This document shows positions 42,189-49,909 of a DNA stretch of 64,000 nt, one piece after another. Each line of letters begins with the position of its first letter. Positions within the stretch are counted from its first letter, which is position 1. The position numbers and the translations under genes were made by a program. Below the pieces are notes generated by a model. The model was not told the DNA's origin. It made no database searches and worked only from the letters and a program-made list of their open reading frames with translations. Source of the DNA: Actinoplanes derwentensis (GTDB lineage: Bacteria; Actinomycetota; Actinomycetes; Mycobacteriales; Micromonosporaceae); contig NZ_LT629758.1 in NCBI RefSeq assembly GCF_900104725.1, positions 8,766,001 through 8,830,000 on the forward strand. Direction: 5' to 3'.

Positions 42189-42944
42189 GTGGTGGCCGAA
42201 TCGTATTCACGCAATGTCCCCTTCACCAAGGCCTACAACTTCCGCGACGTCGGCGGTTACACCGGCCTCGACGGGCGCCTGGTGCGCTGGCGGCGGCTGT
42301 TCCGGGCCGACTCGCTGCACCGGATCCGTGAGCAGGACGCCGCAGCGTTCACCGCCCTCGGCATCCGCACCGTCATCGACCTGCGCCGCGAGACCGAGGT
42401 GGAGAAGTTCGGCCGGGTCGCCGAGGAATACGGCGCCGACTACCACAACCTGGTCGTCCGGCACATCGACTGGGAACAGGTCGAACACCCGGCGGACGTG
42501 GTGCACGAACGCTGGCTCGCCGACCGCTACCTCAACTTCGCCGAGGACGGGCGAAAGGGCATCGCCGACTCGTTGCGCCTGATCGCCGACCCGGTGGCCG
42601 CACCCGTGGTCGTGCACTGCATGGCCGGAAAGGATCGCACCGGCACGGTGTGCGCGCTGACCCTGTCACTGCTGGGTGTCTCCGACGACGACATCGCCGC
42701 CGACTACGCGCTGACCACCGCCGCGATGCGCCCGCTGACCGAATACCTGCTGCGCACCAGCCCCGAATCGATCCAGGGCAACGAGCACATGTTCGACTCA
42801 CCCGCCGCGGCGATGCAGTTGTTCCTCACCGATCTGCGCGCCCTGCACGGTTCGGTCGAGGCCTACGCCAAGGACATCGGCATCACCGACGACGAGGTGG
42901 CCGCCTTGCGCTCCCACCTGCTGACCGAAAACCCGACCCCGTAA
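42189..42944 (+). CDS. tyrosine-protein phosphatase
   Basis: 251 residues from GTG 42189. The active-site loop HCMAGKDRTG (Cys144) matches the atypical PtpB/LipA-type dual-specificity phosphatases of actinobacteria. The N-terminal block NFRDVGGY and the Asp/Arg-rich IDLRRETEVEKFG are family features. It may act on phosphotyrosine, phosphoserine/threonine or phosphoinositides. It stands alone; the 482 nt after it hold repeats only. Confidence 0.9.
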   Translation: MVAESYSRNVPFTKAYNFRDVGGYTGLDGRLVRWRRLFRADSLHRIREQDAAAFTALGIRTVIDLRRETEVEKFGRVAEEYGADYHNLVVRHIDWEQVEHPADVVHERWLADRYLNFAEDGRKGIADSLRLIADPVAAPVVVHCMAGKDRTGTVCALTLSLLGVSDDDIAADYALTTAAMRPLTEYLLRTSPESIQGNEHMFDSPAAAMQLFLTDLRALHGSVEAYAKDIGITDDEVAALRSHLLTENPTP

Positions 42945-43426
42945 AGAACGACCCGCTCCGGTACGGGTGGGTGCCACCCGACCGCACTCACCCGCCCTGT
43001 CTCATCCCCGCCAAGGCAGGCGCGGGCCCAGACCGACCCGCGTCTGCCGGGCCGAATGCGCCACTCCGGCTTACCCCCACCCCAGCCCCGGTTCGAACCC
43101 CATGTCGGCACACGATGCGTTGTGCTGGCTTGTGTGCCGAGTTGAGGTGCGGATCGAACCGTAAGTCACCACGCTTCGGCGGGCGCGGGTGCGGCGGCGG
43201 CGGTGCTGCTGGGGTTGTCGGGAGGGGACGCTCACGCCCGGCGGTCGCGGGGCGGCCGTTAGGGGCCGCAGCGCTTGCGGGGACGGGGCGGGGGTGGCTG
43301 GTGCGGTTCGGGAGTGCTCACTCGTACCAGCGAAGGGGTTTGTGGGGTTGACCGGTTGTGGTCATGCTCCTCGGACCACAGGGTGGGGGAGCGGGACCGC
43401 CTGGGGTGTCTGTGGGGGCGCTGTCG
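42945..43426. other. gene-free region with dispersed repeats
   Basis: No gene is supported. It starts, 14 nt after the phosphatase stop, with CGGTACGGGTGGG, the same 13-mer that opens the repeat behind ilvE. A large imperfect hairpin at about 43089-43162 follows, then a 29-nt block at 43146-43174 related to the hairpin at 50591-50633 (25 of 29 identical). At 43224-43330 is the inverted second copy of the post-ilvE repeat. Confidence 0.6.
43224..43330 (-). repeat. dispersed intergenic repeat, copy 2 (inverted)
   Basis: The first 34 nt (43224-43257) are an exact reverse complement of 32733-32766. The remaining roughly 70 nt match 32661-32732 with substitutions and small gaps, including the GGTAC-bearing end. 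It has no coding potential. Confidence 0.65.
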
Positions 43427-44368
43427 TCAGCGCTGATTGAAAGGGGCGACCGCCTCGCGATTCTGCGCGGCGGCGTCTGGGCCGAGCAGCGCCTCGCAGA
43501 CGCGGATCAGTCGGCTTCGGAGGCCGGCGGCCCGGCGGGCCAGTTCGCGTTGGCGGGCGACGTATTCCGCCTTGCCCTCCGGGGTTTCGATCTTGACGGG
43601 CGGGTGGCCGTAGGAGGCCAGGTCGTAGGGGCTGGCCTGCATGTCCAGGAGGCGGATCTCGCCGGCCAGGGCGAAACAGTCCAGCGCCAGGGCTCCGGGG
43701 ACCGCGGGGCCGAGTTTCTGCGCCCACTTGTGCACGTCCATCGCGGCGTGCAGGCAGCCGGGCTGGTCCAGGTCGACCTGGGTGGCGCGGGTGGGCTGGA
43801 GACGGTTGAGACCGACTGCTTCGGGGGTGAAGAAGCGGAACGCGTCGAAGTGGGTGCAGCGGATGCTGTGCTGCTCGACGACCTTGTCGGTGCCGTCCTG
43901 GCCGAGGCGGAGCGGCAGCTCGTGGCGGTGCTCCGAGTCGCGGTAGACCATCGCCCACTCGTGCAGACCGAAACAGCCGGAGAAGACCGGGCGGGACGCG
44001 GTCGCGGTGAGCAGGCCGTGGATGTAGCGCACGCTCTCGGCCCGGGCGTGCATGAACGCGTCCTGGTCGAGGGTCACGATGCCGTCGGGGTGGCTCAGGT
44101 AGAACTTCCAGCCGGCGTGTTCGGCCAGGCCGTCGGGGGCCGGGGACAAGCCGGTGCCGACCCCGGGATGCCAGCGGCGCATCAGGGCCGGGCGGGTCCC
44201 GTAATAGTCGTAGAGGAAATCCTCGATGGCGTGCTTCTCGCCCGTCGAGCGACGGGCGCGGTGGCCCGCGGTCATCTCATCGGCACGCTCGGAGTGCGCC
44301 CGGACAAGGGGAATCCAGGTGACCGAGGGCAGCGTGGTGGTGAGTGCCCTCACCTGCTTGATCCCCAT
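43427..44368 (-). CDS. putative 3-methyladenine DNA glycosylase (actinobacterial family)
   Basis: 313 residues from ATG 44368; the frame is also open to an ATG at 44473, which would put the start inside the 16-bp palindrome. It contains EKHAIEDFLYDYYGTRPALMRRWHPG, a block I associate with an actinobacterial family usually annotated as 3-methyladenine DNA glycosylase. It is not the classical AlkA or Tag fold by visible motifs, so the enzymatic role is uncertain. It is divergent from a small HTH gene. Confidence 0.62.
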   Translation of the reverse strand: MGIKQVRALTTTLPSVTWIPLVRAHSERADEMTAGHRARRSTGEKHAIEDFLYDYYGTRPALMRRWHPGVGTGLSPAPDGLAEHAGWKFYLSHPDGIVTLDQDAFMHARAESVRYIHGLLTATASRPVFSGCFGLHEWAMVYRDSEHRHELPLRLGQDGTDKVVEQHSIRCTHFDAFRFFTPEAVGLNRLQPTRATQVDLDQPGCLHAAMDVHKWAQKLGPAVPGALALDCFALAGEIRLLDMQASPYDLASYGHPPVKIETPEGKAEYVARQRELARRAAGLRSRLIRVCEALLGPDAAAQNREAVAPFNQR

Positions 44369-44464
44369 CGCACCAATGTATCTAGCCAAAGCGATCAACA
44401 CGATCACCGTTTGGCGCGAATGAGTTCCGCCACCAGGGTTGGCATTAAAGACGTGTGCCGATGT

Positions 44465-44480
44465 GTAGTACATGTACTAC
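44465..44480. promoter_or_regulatory. perfect 16-bp palindrome in a divergent promoter
   Basis: GTAGTACATGTACTAC is fully symmetric. It is followed on the plus strand by AT-rich sequence (GATATTGATAGT) resembling a -10 region. It lies between the putative glycosylase gene and the small HTH gene and has the form of a GntR- or XRE-type operator. The HTH protein encoded 90 nt downstream is a candidate binder (inference). Confidence 0.5.
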
Positions 44481-44561
44481 GATATTGATAGTGTGCTGGA
44501 CATGACGGGATCGGTTTTAGCCGCGGGTGCCGCGGCCGACACGCCGAGACGGACCATCTGA
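44472..44561 (+). CDS. possible 29-residue micro-ORF upstream of the HTH gene
   Basis: ATG 44472 to TGA 44561 encodes 29 residues (starting MYYDIDSVLDM), ending 8 nt before the HTH start, with the AGGGAG site of the HTH gene overlapping its stop. Its start lies inside the palindrome, so it may be non-coding; a GTG at 44493 is an alternative. It may be a leader or a remnant of a membrane partner gene. Confidence 0.25.
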   Translation: MYYDIDSVLDMTGSVLAAGAAADTPRRTI

Positions 44562-44568
44562 GGGAGTA

Positions 44569-44811
44569 ATGGGCAGCGAGATCACCTACAACCGGATCGC
44601 GATGCTGCGTGCCGAGCGCGGCATCTCGCGGCGGCAGCTCGCCGACGCTCTCGGGGTGCACTACCAGACGGTGGGCTACCTGGAGCGCGGCGAGTTCAGC
44701 CCGAGCCTGCACCTGGCGTTGCGGATCAGCACCTACTTCGAGGTTCCGGTCGAGGTGGTGTTCGCTCTGGAGCCGTTCCCGCGGCTCGGCGCCCAGACCC
44801 GACCGGCGTAG
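44569..44811 (+). CDS. small XRE-type helix-turn-helix regulator
   Basis: 80 residues from ATG 44569 with AGGGAG directly upstream. The whole protein is one XRE helix-turn-helix (NRIAMLRAERGISRRQLADA, then QTVGYLERGEFSPSLHLALR) plus a short tail, like the YozG/HipB-size stand-alone regulators often paired with a membrane protein. No such partner is adjacent. The palindrome at 44465-44480 may be its operator. Confidence 0.82.
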   Translation: MGSEITYNRIAMLRAERGISRRQLADALGVHYQTVGYLERGEFSPSLHLALRISTYFEVPVEVVFALEPFPRLGAQTRPA

Positions 44812-44852
44812 ATTCGTCAGCGAGTCAGCACCGCATATAGATGGGATTACCC

Positions 44853-45647
44853 GTGCGCTTCGCCCGTTTTGTCCACCCTGGTGGAGTCTCGTTCGGTGTC
44901 GTCGAAGGTGACGGTTCCTCCGGACTGACGGTGGCCGAGATCGACAGCATCCCCTTCAACGAGGTGCGGTTCACCGGCCAGCGCTGGGCCCTCGCCGACA
45001 TCCGCCTGCTCGCGCCGATCTTCTCCAGCAAGGTGATCGGAGTCGGTCGCAACTACGCCGACCACGCCGCCGAGATGGGTAACGAGGTTCCCAAGGAGCC
45101 GCTGATCTTCATCAAGCCGTCCACCTCGGTGATCGGCCCGAACGACGCGATCCGCATCCCGAGCGTCACCCAGCGGGTCGACGAGGAGGCCGAGCTGGCC
45201 GTCGTGATCGGCGCCACCGGTGCCCGCCGCGTCGACCGGGCCGGTGCCCAGAAGGCGATCTTCGGCTACACCGTCGGAAACGACGTGACCGCCCGTGACC
45301 TGCAGAAGAAGGATCCGCAGTGGACCCGGGCCAAGGGTTTCGACTCGTTCTGCCCGATCGGGCCGTGGATCGAGACCGACCTGGACGTCAGCGACATCGA
45401 GGTGCGCTGTGAGGTCGGCCGCGACCCGAACGCGATGGAGGTGCGCCAGATCGGGCGTACGAAGGACATGGTCTTCGACGTCCCGACGCTGATCTCCTAC
45501 GTGTCGCACGTCATGACGCTGCTGCCGGGCGACATCATCCTGACCGGGACGCCGGCCGGGGTGAGCCAGATCGTGCCCGGTGACACCGTGTCGGTCAGCA
45601 TCCAGGGCATCGGCGAACTGCGGAACCCGGTCGTCTCACTCGACTGA
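44853..45647 (+). CDS. fumarylacetoacetate hydrolase family protein
   Basis: 264 residues from GTG 44853 (VRFARFVHPGGVSFGVVEG); an ATG four codons upstream is an alternative. The FAH catalytic domain is complete: GVGRNYADHAAEMG, the metal Glu pair in DEEAELAVVIG, YTVGNDVTARDLQ and LLPGDIILTGTPAGV. It probably acts as a hydrolase, isomerase or acylpyruvase on a ring-cleavage or oxaloacetate-like product. It overlaps the convergent TetR gene by 12 nt. Confidence 0.88.
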   Translation: MRFARFVHPGGVSFGVVEGDGSSGLTVAEIDSIPFNEVRFTGQRWALADIRLLAPIFSSKVIGVGRNYADHAAEMGNEVPKEPLIFIKPSTSVIGPNDAIRIPSVTQRVDEEAELAVVIGATGARRVDRAGAQKAIFGYTVGNDVTARDLQKKDPQWTRAKGFDSFCPIGPWIETDLDVSDIEVRCEVGRDPNAMEVRQIGRTKDMVFDVPTLISYVSHVMTLLPGDIILTGTPAGVSQIVPGDTVSVSIQGIGELRNPVVSLD

Positions 45648-46346
45648 CCGTTCGATCCCGTTCAGGAGCAGGGCCAGGCCGTACGCGAAAGCGGTCTGGT
45701 CCTGGTCTTCGAACCCGCCGGCGTTCCACAGTGCCGTCATGGCCGGATGCTTCTCGACGTCGAACCACTTCTCCCAGAACTCGCCCCGCTCGTGCCACCA
45801 CGACTCGGTGGACAGGCCGCTGGCCCTTTCCGCGCCCTTCTCCTCACCGGCTTCCCGGGCGAACGCGTAGACGTAGGCCGTCACCGACAGCGCCGCCCGG
45901 TTGATCTCCCCGACCGGCAGACCGATCTCGGACATCGTGGCGATCAGGAACTCCCGCTCGGCCATCGTGCCCGGCCCGAGCGGCGGCCGGACCAGTGACA
46001 CCTCGGTCAGCCAGGGGTGGGTCAAGAACATTGCGCGGGTACGGTCGGCGAACAGTCCCACCCGCTCCCGCCAGGACAGTCCCGTGGCGGTCAGATCGCG
46101 GGCCAGCAGCACCTCGTCGACCATCAGCGCGGTCAGATCGGCGCGGGACGGCACGTAGGTGTACAGCGTCATCGTCGCCGCCCCGAGATCCGCCGCCACC
46201 CGTGCCATCGAGGCCGCTTCCAGGCCGTCCGCGTCGGCGATCCGGATCGCGGCGGCCACCACCGCGTCGACGCTGAGCCGGGGCGGCCGGCCGGTGGTTC
46301 TGCGCTTCGCCAGCGAACGCCGCCAGAGCAGTGGGTAGTTCTCCAT
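45636..46346 (-). CDS. TetR-family transcriptional regulator
   Basis: 236 residues from ATG 46346. The N-terminal helix-turn-helix (AASMARVAADLGAATMTLYTYV) is followed by a TetR_C_1-like ligand domain (LVRPPLGPGTMAEREF). It is divergent from an NAD(P)-binding protein gene 46 nt away, with an inverted repeat in the gap, so it most likely represses that gene and itself. Confidence 0.9.
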   Translation of the reverse strand: MENYPLLWRRSLAKRRTTGRPPRLSVDAVVAAAIRIADADGLEAASMARVAADLGAATMTLYTYVPSRADLTALMVDEVLLARDLTATGLSWRERVGLFADRTRAMFLTHPWLTEVSLVRPPLGPGTMAEREFLIATMSEIGLPVGEINRAALSVTAYVYAFAREAGEEKGAERASGLSTESWWHERGEFWEKWFDVEKHPAMTALWNAGGFEDQDQTAFAYGLALLLNGIERSVE

Positions 46347-46352
46347 GATTCC

Positions 46353-46388
46353 GTATACCCTACGGGAAACAGTTTCCGTAGGGGGTAC
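46353..46388. promoter_or_regulatory. candidate TetR operator
   Basis: Inverted repeat with GAAAC-A-GTTTC at the centre and CCCTACGG / CCGTAGGG-like outer arms (1-nt indel between arms). It fills the whole gap between the divergent TetR and NmrA-like genes. Confidence 0.6.
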
Positions 46389-46392
46389 GAGA

Positions 46393-47196
46393 ATGAGGAT
46401 CTTGGTTACCGGAGCCACCGGGAACGTCGGCCGCATGGTCGTCGACGAACTGCTCGCACTGGGTGCCGACGACGTGCGCGCGCTCACCGTCGACCCGGTT
46501 CGGGCCGCGTTGCCGCCCGGTGTGGACGTGGTGCGCGGCTCCTTCCGCCGGCCGGCCACCGTCGCGGCGGCCCTCGACGGCGTCGACAAGGTCTATCTCG
46601 CGCCCGACCCCGCCACTGCTGTCTCGGTGAGCCGGCTGATCGCCGAAGCCGGAGTGCGGCACATCGTCGACATGGCCGGGGCGAAAGGCGATCACTGGCA
46701 GGTGGTCGAGGACGCCGTCGAAGCGGTCGGTGTGCCGTTCACCCACCTGGAGCCGGGTGAGTTCATGGCCAACGCGACGCTGTGGGCGCCGCAGATCCAG
46801 GCCGGTGACGAGGTTCGGGACGCGTACCCCGGCGCCGTCAACGCGCCCGTCGCCCAGGAGGACATCGCCGCCGTCGCGGCCCGGGTGCTGCTCGGTGCCG
46901 GGCATGAGGGCCGGTCCTACGAACTGACCGGTCCGGAAGCGCTCAGCCGGCCCGCCAAGGTCGCCGCCCTCGGGGCCGGTCTCGGACGTGACCTCACCTA
47001 CGTCGAAGTGGCCGGTGACGAGGCGGTCGCGTTGTTCGAGTCGTTGATGGGTGAGTACGGGCGGTGGTACCTCGACGGGCTCGCCCAACTCGTCGAGCAT
47101 CCCCAGCAGGCCGTTTCCACCGTTGCTGACCTGGTGGGGCGCCCGGCGACGACCTACGCCGAGTGGGCTCGCAGTCGCGCTGATCTATTTGGGTGA
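46393..47196 (+). CDS. NmrA-like NAD(P)-binding oxidoreductase
   Basis: 267 residues from ATG 46393. The Rossmann motif VTGATGNVG is at the N-terminus; no classical short-chain-dehydrogenase Tyr-x-x-x-Lys is evident, so it fits the NmrA/atypical SDR group (quinone reductase-like or redox-sensing). It is likely induced by a ligand of the divergent TetR protein. Confidence 0.85.
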   Translation: MRILVTGATGNVGRMVVDELLALGADDVRALTVDPVRAALPPGVDVVRGSFRRPATVAAALDGVDKVYLAPDPATAVSVSRLIAEAGVRHIVDMAGAKGDHWQVVEDAVEAVGVPFTHLEPGEFMANATLWAPQIQAGDEVRDAYPGAVNAPVAQEDIAAVAARVLLGAGHEGRSYELTGPEALSRPAKVAALGAGLGRDLTYVEVAGDEAVALFESLMGEYGRWYLDGLAQLVEHPQQAVSTVADLVGRPATTYAEWARSRADLFG

Positions 47197-47259
47197 CCCG
47201 ATTTGGCGGCTCGGGACGGCTCGGGTAATGTTCTCTTCGGCGCGGGAAGCCGGGCCAAA

Positions 47260-47331
47260 TGGGGTATGGGGTAATTGGCAGCCCAACTGATTCTGGTTCA
47301 GTTAGTCTAGGTTCGAGTCCTGGTACCCCAG
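47260..47331 (+). tRNA. tRNA-Gln (anticodon CUG)
   Basis: The acceptor stem TGGGGTA/TACCCCA, D arm, anticodon stem ACTGA/TCAGT with loop TTCTGGT (anticodon CTG) and T arm with TTCGAGT form a complete cloverleaf. CCA is not encoded. A GCCCTCC-TTCG-GGAGGGC hairpin follows at 47336-47353. In this organism glutaminyl-tRNA may be formed through GatCAB. Confidence 0.95.
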
Positions 47332-47384
47332 CGCAGCCCTCCTTCGGGAGGGCAGTGCTGGAAGCAAGTTTGACAGCACGTTCT

Positions 47385-47457
47385 GGTCCCGTCGTCTAGC
47401 GGCCTAGGACGCCGCCCTCTCAAGGCGGTAGCGAGGGTTCGAATCCCTTCGGGACTA
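47385..47457 (+). tRNA. tRNA-Glu (anticodon CUC), copy 1
   Basis: Acceptor stem GGTCCCG/CGGGACT with a G-U first pair, anticodon stem CCGCC/GGCGG with loop CTCTCAA (anticodon CTC), T loop TTCGAAT. CCA is encoded at 47458-47460. A terminator hairpin follows directly. Confidence 0.95.
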
Positions 47458-47467
47458 CCAGACTGAT

Positions 47468-47500
47468 CGGCCCACACCGTTTCCGGTGTGGGCCGTTTCT
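47468..47500 (+). terminator. terminator after tRNA-Glu copy 1
   Basis: An 11-bp stem (47468-47478 with 47485-47495) is followed by TTTCTGTTT. The same design, with a variant stem, follows tRNA-Glu copy 2. Confidence 0.8.
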
Positions 47501-47505
47501 GTTTC

Positions 47506-47568
47506 CCTGCCGCCTGCCGCCTGCCGCCTGCCGCCTGCCGCCTGCCGCCTGCCGCCTGCCGCCTGCCG
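47506..47568 (+). repeat. nine perfect tandem copies of the heptamer CCTGCCG
   Basis: 63 nt made of nine identical 7-nt units with no interruption, located between the two tRNA-Glu genes. It is a likely length-variable microsatellite. The reading frame through it (Gly-Gly-Arg-Arg-Gln-Ala-Ala type) does not look like a gene. Confidence 0.9.
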
Positions 47569-47681
47569 ATTGGTTTCCGGCATGACGTAGGTCATGGCTG
47601 CGTATAGCTGATGTCGGCCGTGGATGGGGTGCTGATAGAGTTTCGTCATCGCTTAGGCAGCGATGAGCAACAAAAAGTTCT

Positions 47682-47754
47682 GGTCCCGTCGTCTAGCGGC
47701 CTAGGACGCCGCCCTCTCAAGGCGGTAGCGAGGGTTCGAATCCCTTCGGGACTA
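47682..47754 (+). tRNA. tRNA-Glu (anticodon CUC), copy 2
   Basis: Identical to copy 1 (offset 297 nt), with the CCA encoded at 47755-47757 and the same immediate flanks (GTTCTGG before, GACTGATCGGCCC after). This implies a local tandem duplication that included the terminator. Confidence 0.95.
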
Positions 47755-47761
47755 CCAGACT

Positions 47762-47802
47762 GATCGGCCCGCACCGTTACCTGGTGCGGGCCGATCTTTT
47801 TT
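47762..47802 (+). terminator. terminator after tRNA-Glu copy 2
   Basis: A perfect 14-bp stem (47762-47775 with 47783-47796) with a 7-nt loop is followed by six T residues, a textbook intrinsic terminator. Confidence 0.92.
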
Positions 47803-47928
47803 CATCTCTCGGCGCGGGGCGCGGGGATTCTGCCCTGCGGAGATTGGGGCGGCTGTTGCTGTTGGGGGTAAGCAACTGCTGGCATCTCGGTCGTCATTAG
47901 TGCTCAATAGTCGGCTATAGTGGACATC

Positions 47929-48507
47929 GTGAACTTGAAGGAATGGGCAGCGGCCACGGGAGTCTCGTACGCGACGGCACGTCGGCGTTACGAGTCCGGG
48001 ACGATGCCTGTTCCCGCGTACCGCCTCGGCCGCCTCATCATGGTCGGCGAGCCGGTCACCGCGACGGCGGCCGGGGCCGGGCAGACCGTGGTGTACGCCC
48101 GGGTGTCGTCGTCCGATCAGAAGGCGGACCTGGACCGGCAGGTGGCCCGGGTGACCATGTGGGCCACCGGGCGCAAGCTCGGCGTGGACCGGGTGGTGAC
48201 CGAGGTCGGGTCGGCGCTCAACGGTCACCGTAAGAAGTTCCTTGCCTTGCTGCGTGATCCGGCCGTGTCGACGATCGTGGTCGAGCACCGCGACCGGTTC
48301 GCCCGCTTCGGTGCCGAGTACGTAGAGGCCGCGCTGACCGCACAGGGCCGACGCCTGATGGTGGTTGATCCGGCTGAGGTGGATGACGACCTGGTCCGCG
48401 ACGTGACCGAGATCCTGACCTCGTTGTGCGCCCGCCTGTACGGCCGTCGTGCTGCCGCGAACCGCGCCCGCCGGGCTGTCGAGGCCGCGACCGGGGACCC
48501 CGTGTGA
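47929..48507 (+). CDS. tnpA: IS607 serine recombinase TnpA
   Basis: 192 residues from GTG 47929 (VNLKEWAAATGVSYATARRR); GTG 47920 is an in-frame alternative. A MerR-like DNA-binding domain with SGTMPVPAYRLGRL is followed by a small resolvase catalytic domain with YARVSSSDQ (nucleophile Ser60, Arg58), then EHRDRFARFG, where the catalytic arginines sit. It catalyses excision and insertion of the element. The stop overlaps tnpB by 4 nt. Confidence 0.92.
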   Translation: MNLKEWAAATGVSYATARRRYESGTMPVPAYRLGRLIMVGEPVTATAAGAGQTVVYARVSSSDQKADLDRQVARVTMWATGRKLGVDRVVTEVGSALNGHRKKFLALLRDPAVSTIVVEHRDRFARFGAEYVEAALTAQGRRLMVVDPAEVDDDLVRDVTEILTSLCARLYGRRAAANRARRAVEAATGDPV

Positions 48508-49883
48508 AGACGATCCAGGCGTACCGGTTCGCCCTTGATCTCACCCCGGTCCAGGAACGCGACGTGCTCGCGCATGCCGGAGCAGCCCGTGTCGCCCACA
48601 ACTGGGCACTTGCCCGGGTCAAGGCCGTCATGGGTCAGCGCACCGCCGAACGCTCGTACGGTGTGCCGGACGAGCTGCTCACGCCGTCGCTGTCGTGGTC
48701 GCTGGCCGGGCTGCGTAAGGCGTGGAACGCCGCGAAGCCCGGGGTTGCGCCGTGGTGGGGCGAGGTGTCCAAGGAGGCGTTCAATACCGGCCTGGACGCT
48801 CTCTGCCGCGCGCTGAAGAACTGGGCCGACTCCCGCACGGGCAAACGCGCCGGCAGGCCGGTCGGGTTCCCCCGGTTCAAGTCCCGCCGCCGCACCACAC
48901 CATCGGTGCGGTTCACGACCGGGGCGATCCGCATCGAGCCGGACCGGATGCATGTCGTGCTCCCGAGGCTGGGCCGCCTGAAGCTGCACGAGTCCGCCCG
49001 TAAGCTGGCCCGCCGCGTGGACGACGGCACGGCGCGGATCATGTCCGCCACGGTGCGCCGCGACGGCAGGCGGTGGCATGTCTCGTTCACCGCCGAGGTC
49101 GAACGCACCGAACGTACCCCCGCCCGGCCCGGCAGCGTGGTCGGTGTGGACGTCGGGATCAAGCACCTCGCCGTGCTGTCCACCGGGGAGCTGGTCGACA
49201 ACCCCCGGCACCTGGCCGCCGCGCGGCAGCGGATGCGGGCACTCGGCCGGGCACTGTCACGCAAGACCGGCCCCGACCACCGCACCGGGCGACGGGCCTC
49301 GAAACGCTGGGAACGCACTGCCGCCCGGCTCGGCCGCACGCACGCCCGCGTGGCGAACCTTCGCCGGGACGGGCTGCACAAGCTGACCACCCGCCTGGCC
49401 ACCACGTACGGCACGGTCGTGGTGGAAGACCTCAACGTCACCGGCATGCTGGCAAACCGCAGGCTCGCCCGGCACATCGCCGACGCCGGGTTCGCGGATA
49501 TCCGCCGTCAGCTCGCTTACAAAACCTCATGGAACGGCGGCCGGCTGCTAGTGGCCGACCGCTGGTATCCGTCCTCGAAGACATGCTCAGACTGCGGCAC
49601 GGTGAAAACCAAGCTGGCCCTGTCTGAACGCGAGTTCAACTGTGAAGCGTGCGGCCTGGTCATCGACCGCGACCGTAACGCCGCACTCAACCTGGCCGCT
49701 CTCGCGGCCGAGTTCGACACCGCCGGGAGTGGCCCGGTGGCAGCACGTGGAGCCAACCAGAAGACCCGCGGACGCGGGCAGGTGGCCGTGAAACGTGAAT
49801 CCGGCACCACGCCCGTGGGTCAGACCGGGACCGTCCCGCCGCAAGGCAGGACTATCGATCGTGTGCTCACTAAAGCGCACTGA
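48504..49883 (+). CDS. tnpB: TnpB RNA-guided nuclease of the IS607 element
   Basis: 459 residues from GTG 48504. The RuvC active site is complete: Asp216 in GVDVGIKHL, Glu308 in VVVEDLNV and Asp390 in DRDRNAALNL. The four-cysteine zinc finger is present (CSDCG ... CEACG), and the N-terminal wedge/REC region and a basic arginine-rich segment precede it. It is known of the family that TnpB cuts the donor site, guided by an RNA made from the element's right end, and so promotes element retention. No disabling change is visible. Confidence 0.92.
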   Translation: MKTIQAYRFALDLTPVQERDVLAHAGAARVAHNWALARVKAVMGQRTAERSYGVPDELLTPSLSWSLAGLRKAWNAAKPGVAPWWGEVSKEAFNTGLDALCRALKNWADSRTGKRAGRPVGFPRFKSRRRTTPSVRFTTGAIRIEPDRMHVVLPRLGRLKLHESARKLARRVDDGTARIMSATVRRDGRRWHVSFTAEVERTERTPARPGSVVGVDVGIKHLAVLSTGELVDNPRHLAAARQRMRALGRALSRKTGPDHRTGRRASKRWERTAARLGRTHARVANLRRDGLHKLTTRLATTYGTVVVEDLNVTGMLANRRLARHIADAGFADIRRQLAYKTSWNGGRLLVADRWYPSSKTCSDCGTVKTKLALSEREFNCEACGLVIDRDRNAALNLAALAAEFDTAGSGPVAARGANQKTRGRGQVAVKRESGTTPVGQTGTVPPQGRTIDRVLTKAH

Positions 49884-49909
49884 GAGGTAACGGTCGTGAT
49901 ACTTCGGGG

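Larger units (their letters stand above)
47870..49905 (+). mobile_element. IS607-family insertion sequence (tnpA-tnpB), apparently intact
   Basis: Two overlapping genes encode a serine recombinase and a TnpB nuclease. IS607 elements lack terminal inverted repeats and make no target duplication, so the ends are estimates. TTAGTG/ATAG-type motifs recur near both sides (about 47896-47919, and inverted near 49855-49880). It sits just downstream of the tRNA-Glu pair and upstream of a lactonase-like gene. The guide RNA would be expected across the tnpB 3' end and the right end. Confidence 0.8.

Noticed and set aside
42945..43426. Possible small genes in the gap after the tyrosine phosphatase
   Set aside because: Short frames there coincide with inverted repeats and lack start signals.
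47506..47568. CRISPR-like repeat array
   Set aside because: Seven-nt units with no spacers form a microsatellite, not a CRISPR array, and there are no cas genes.
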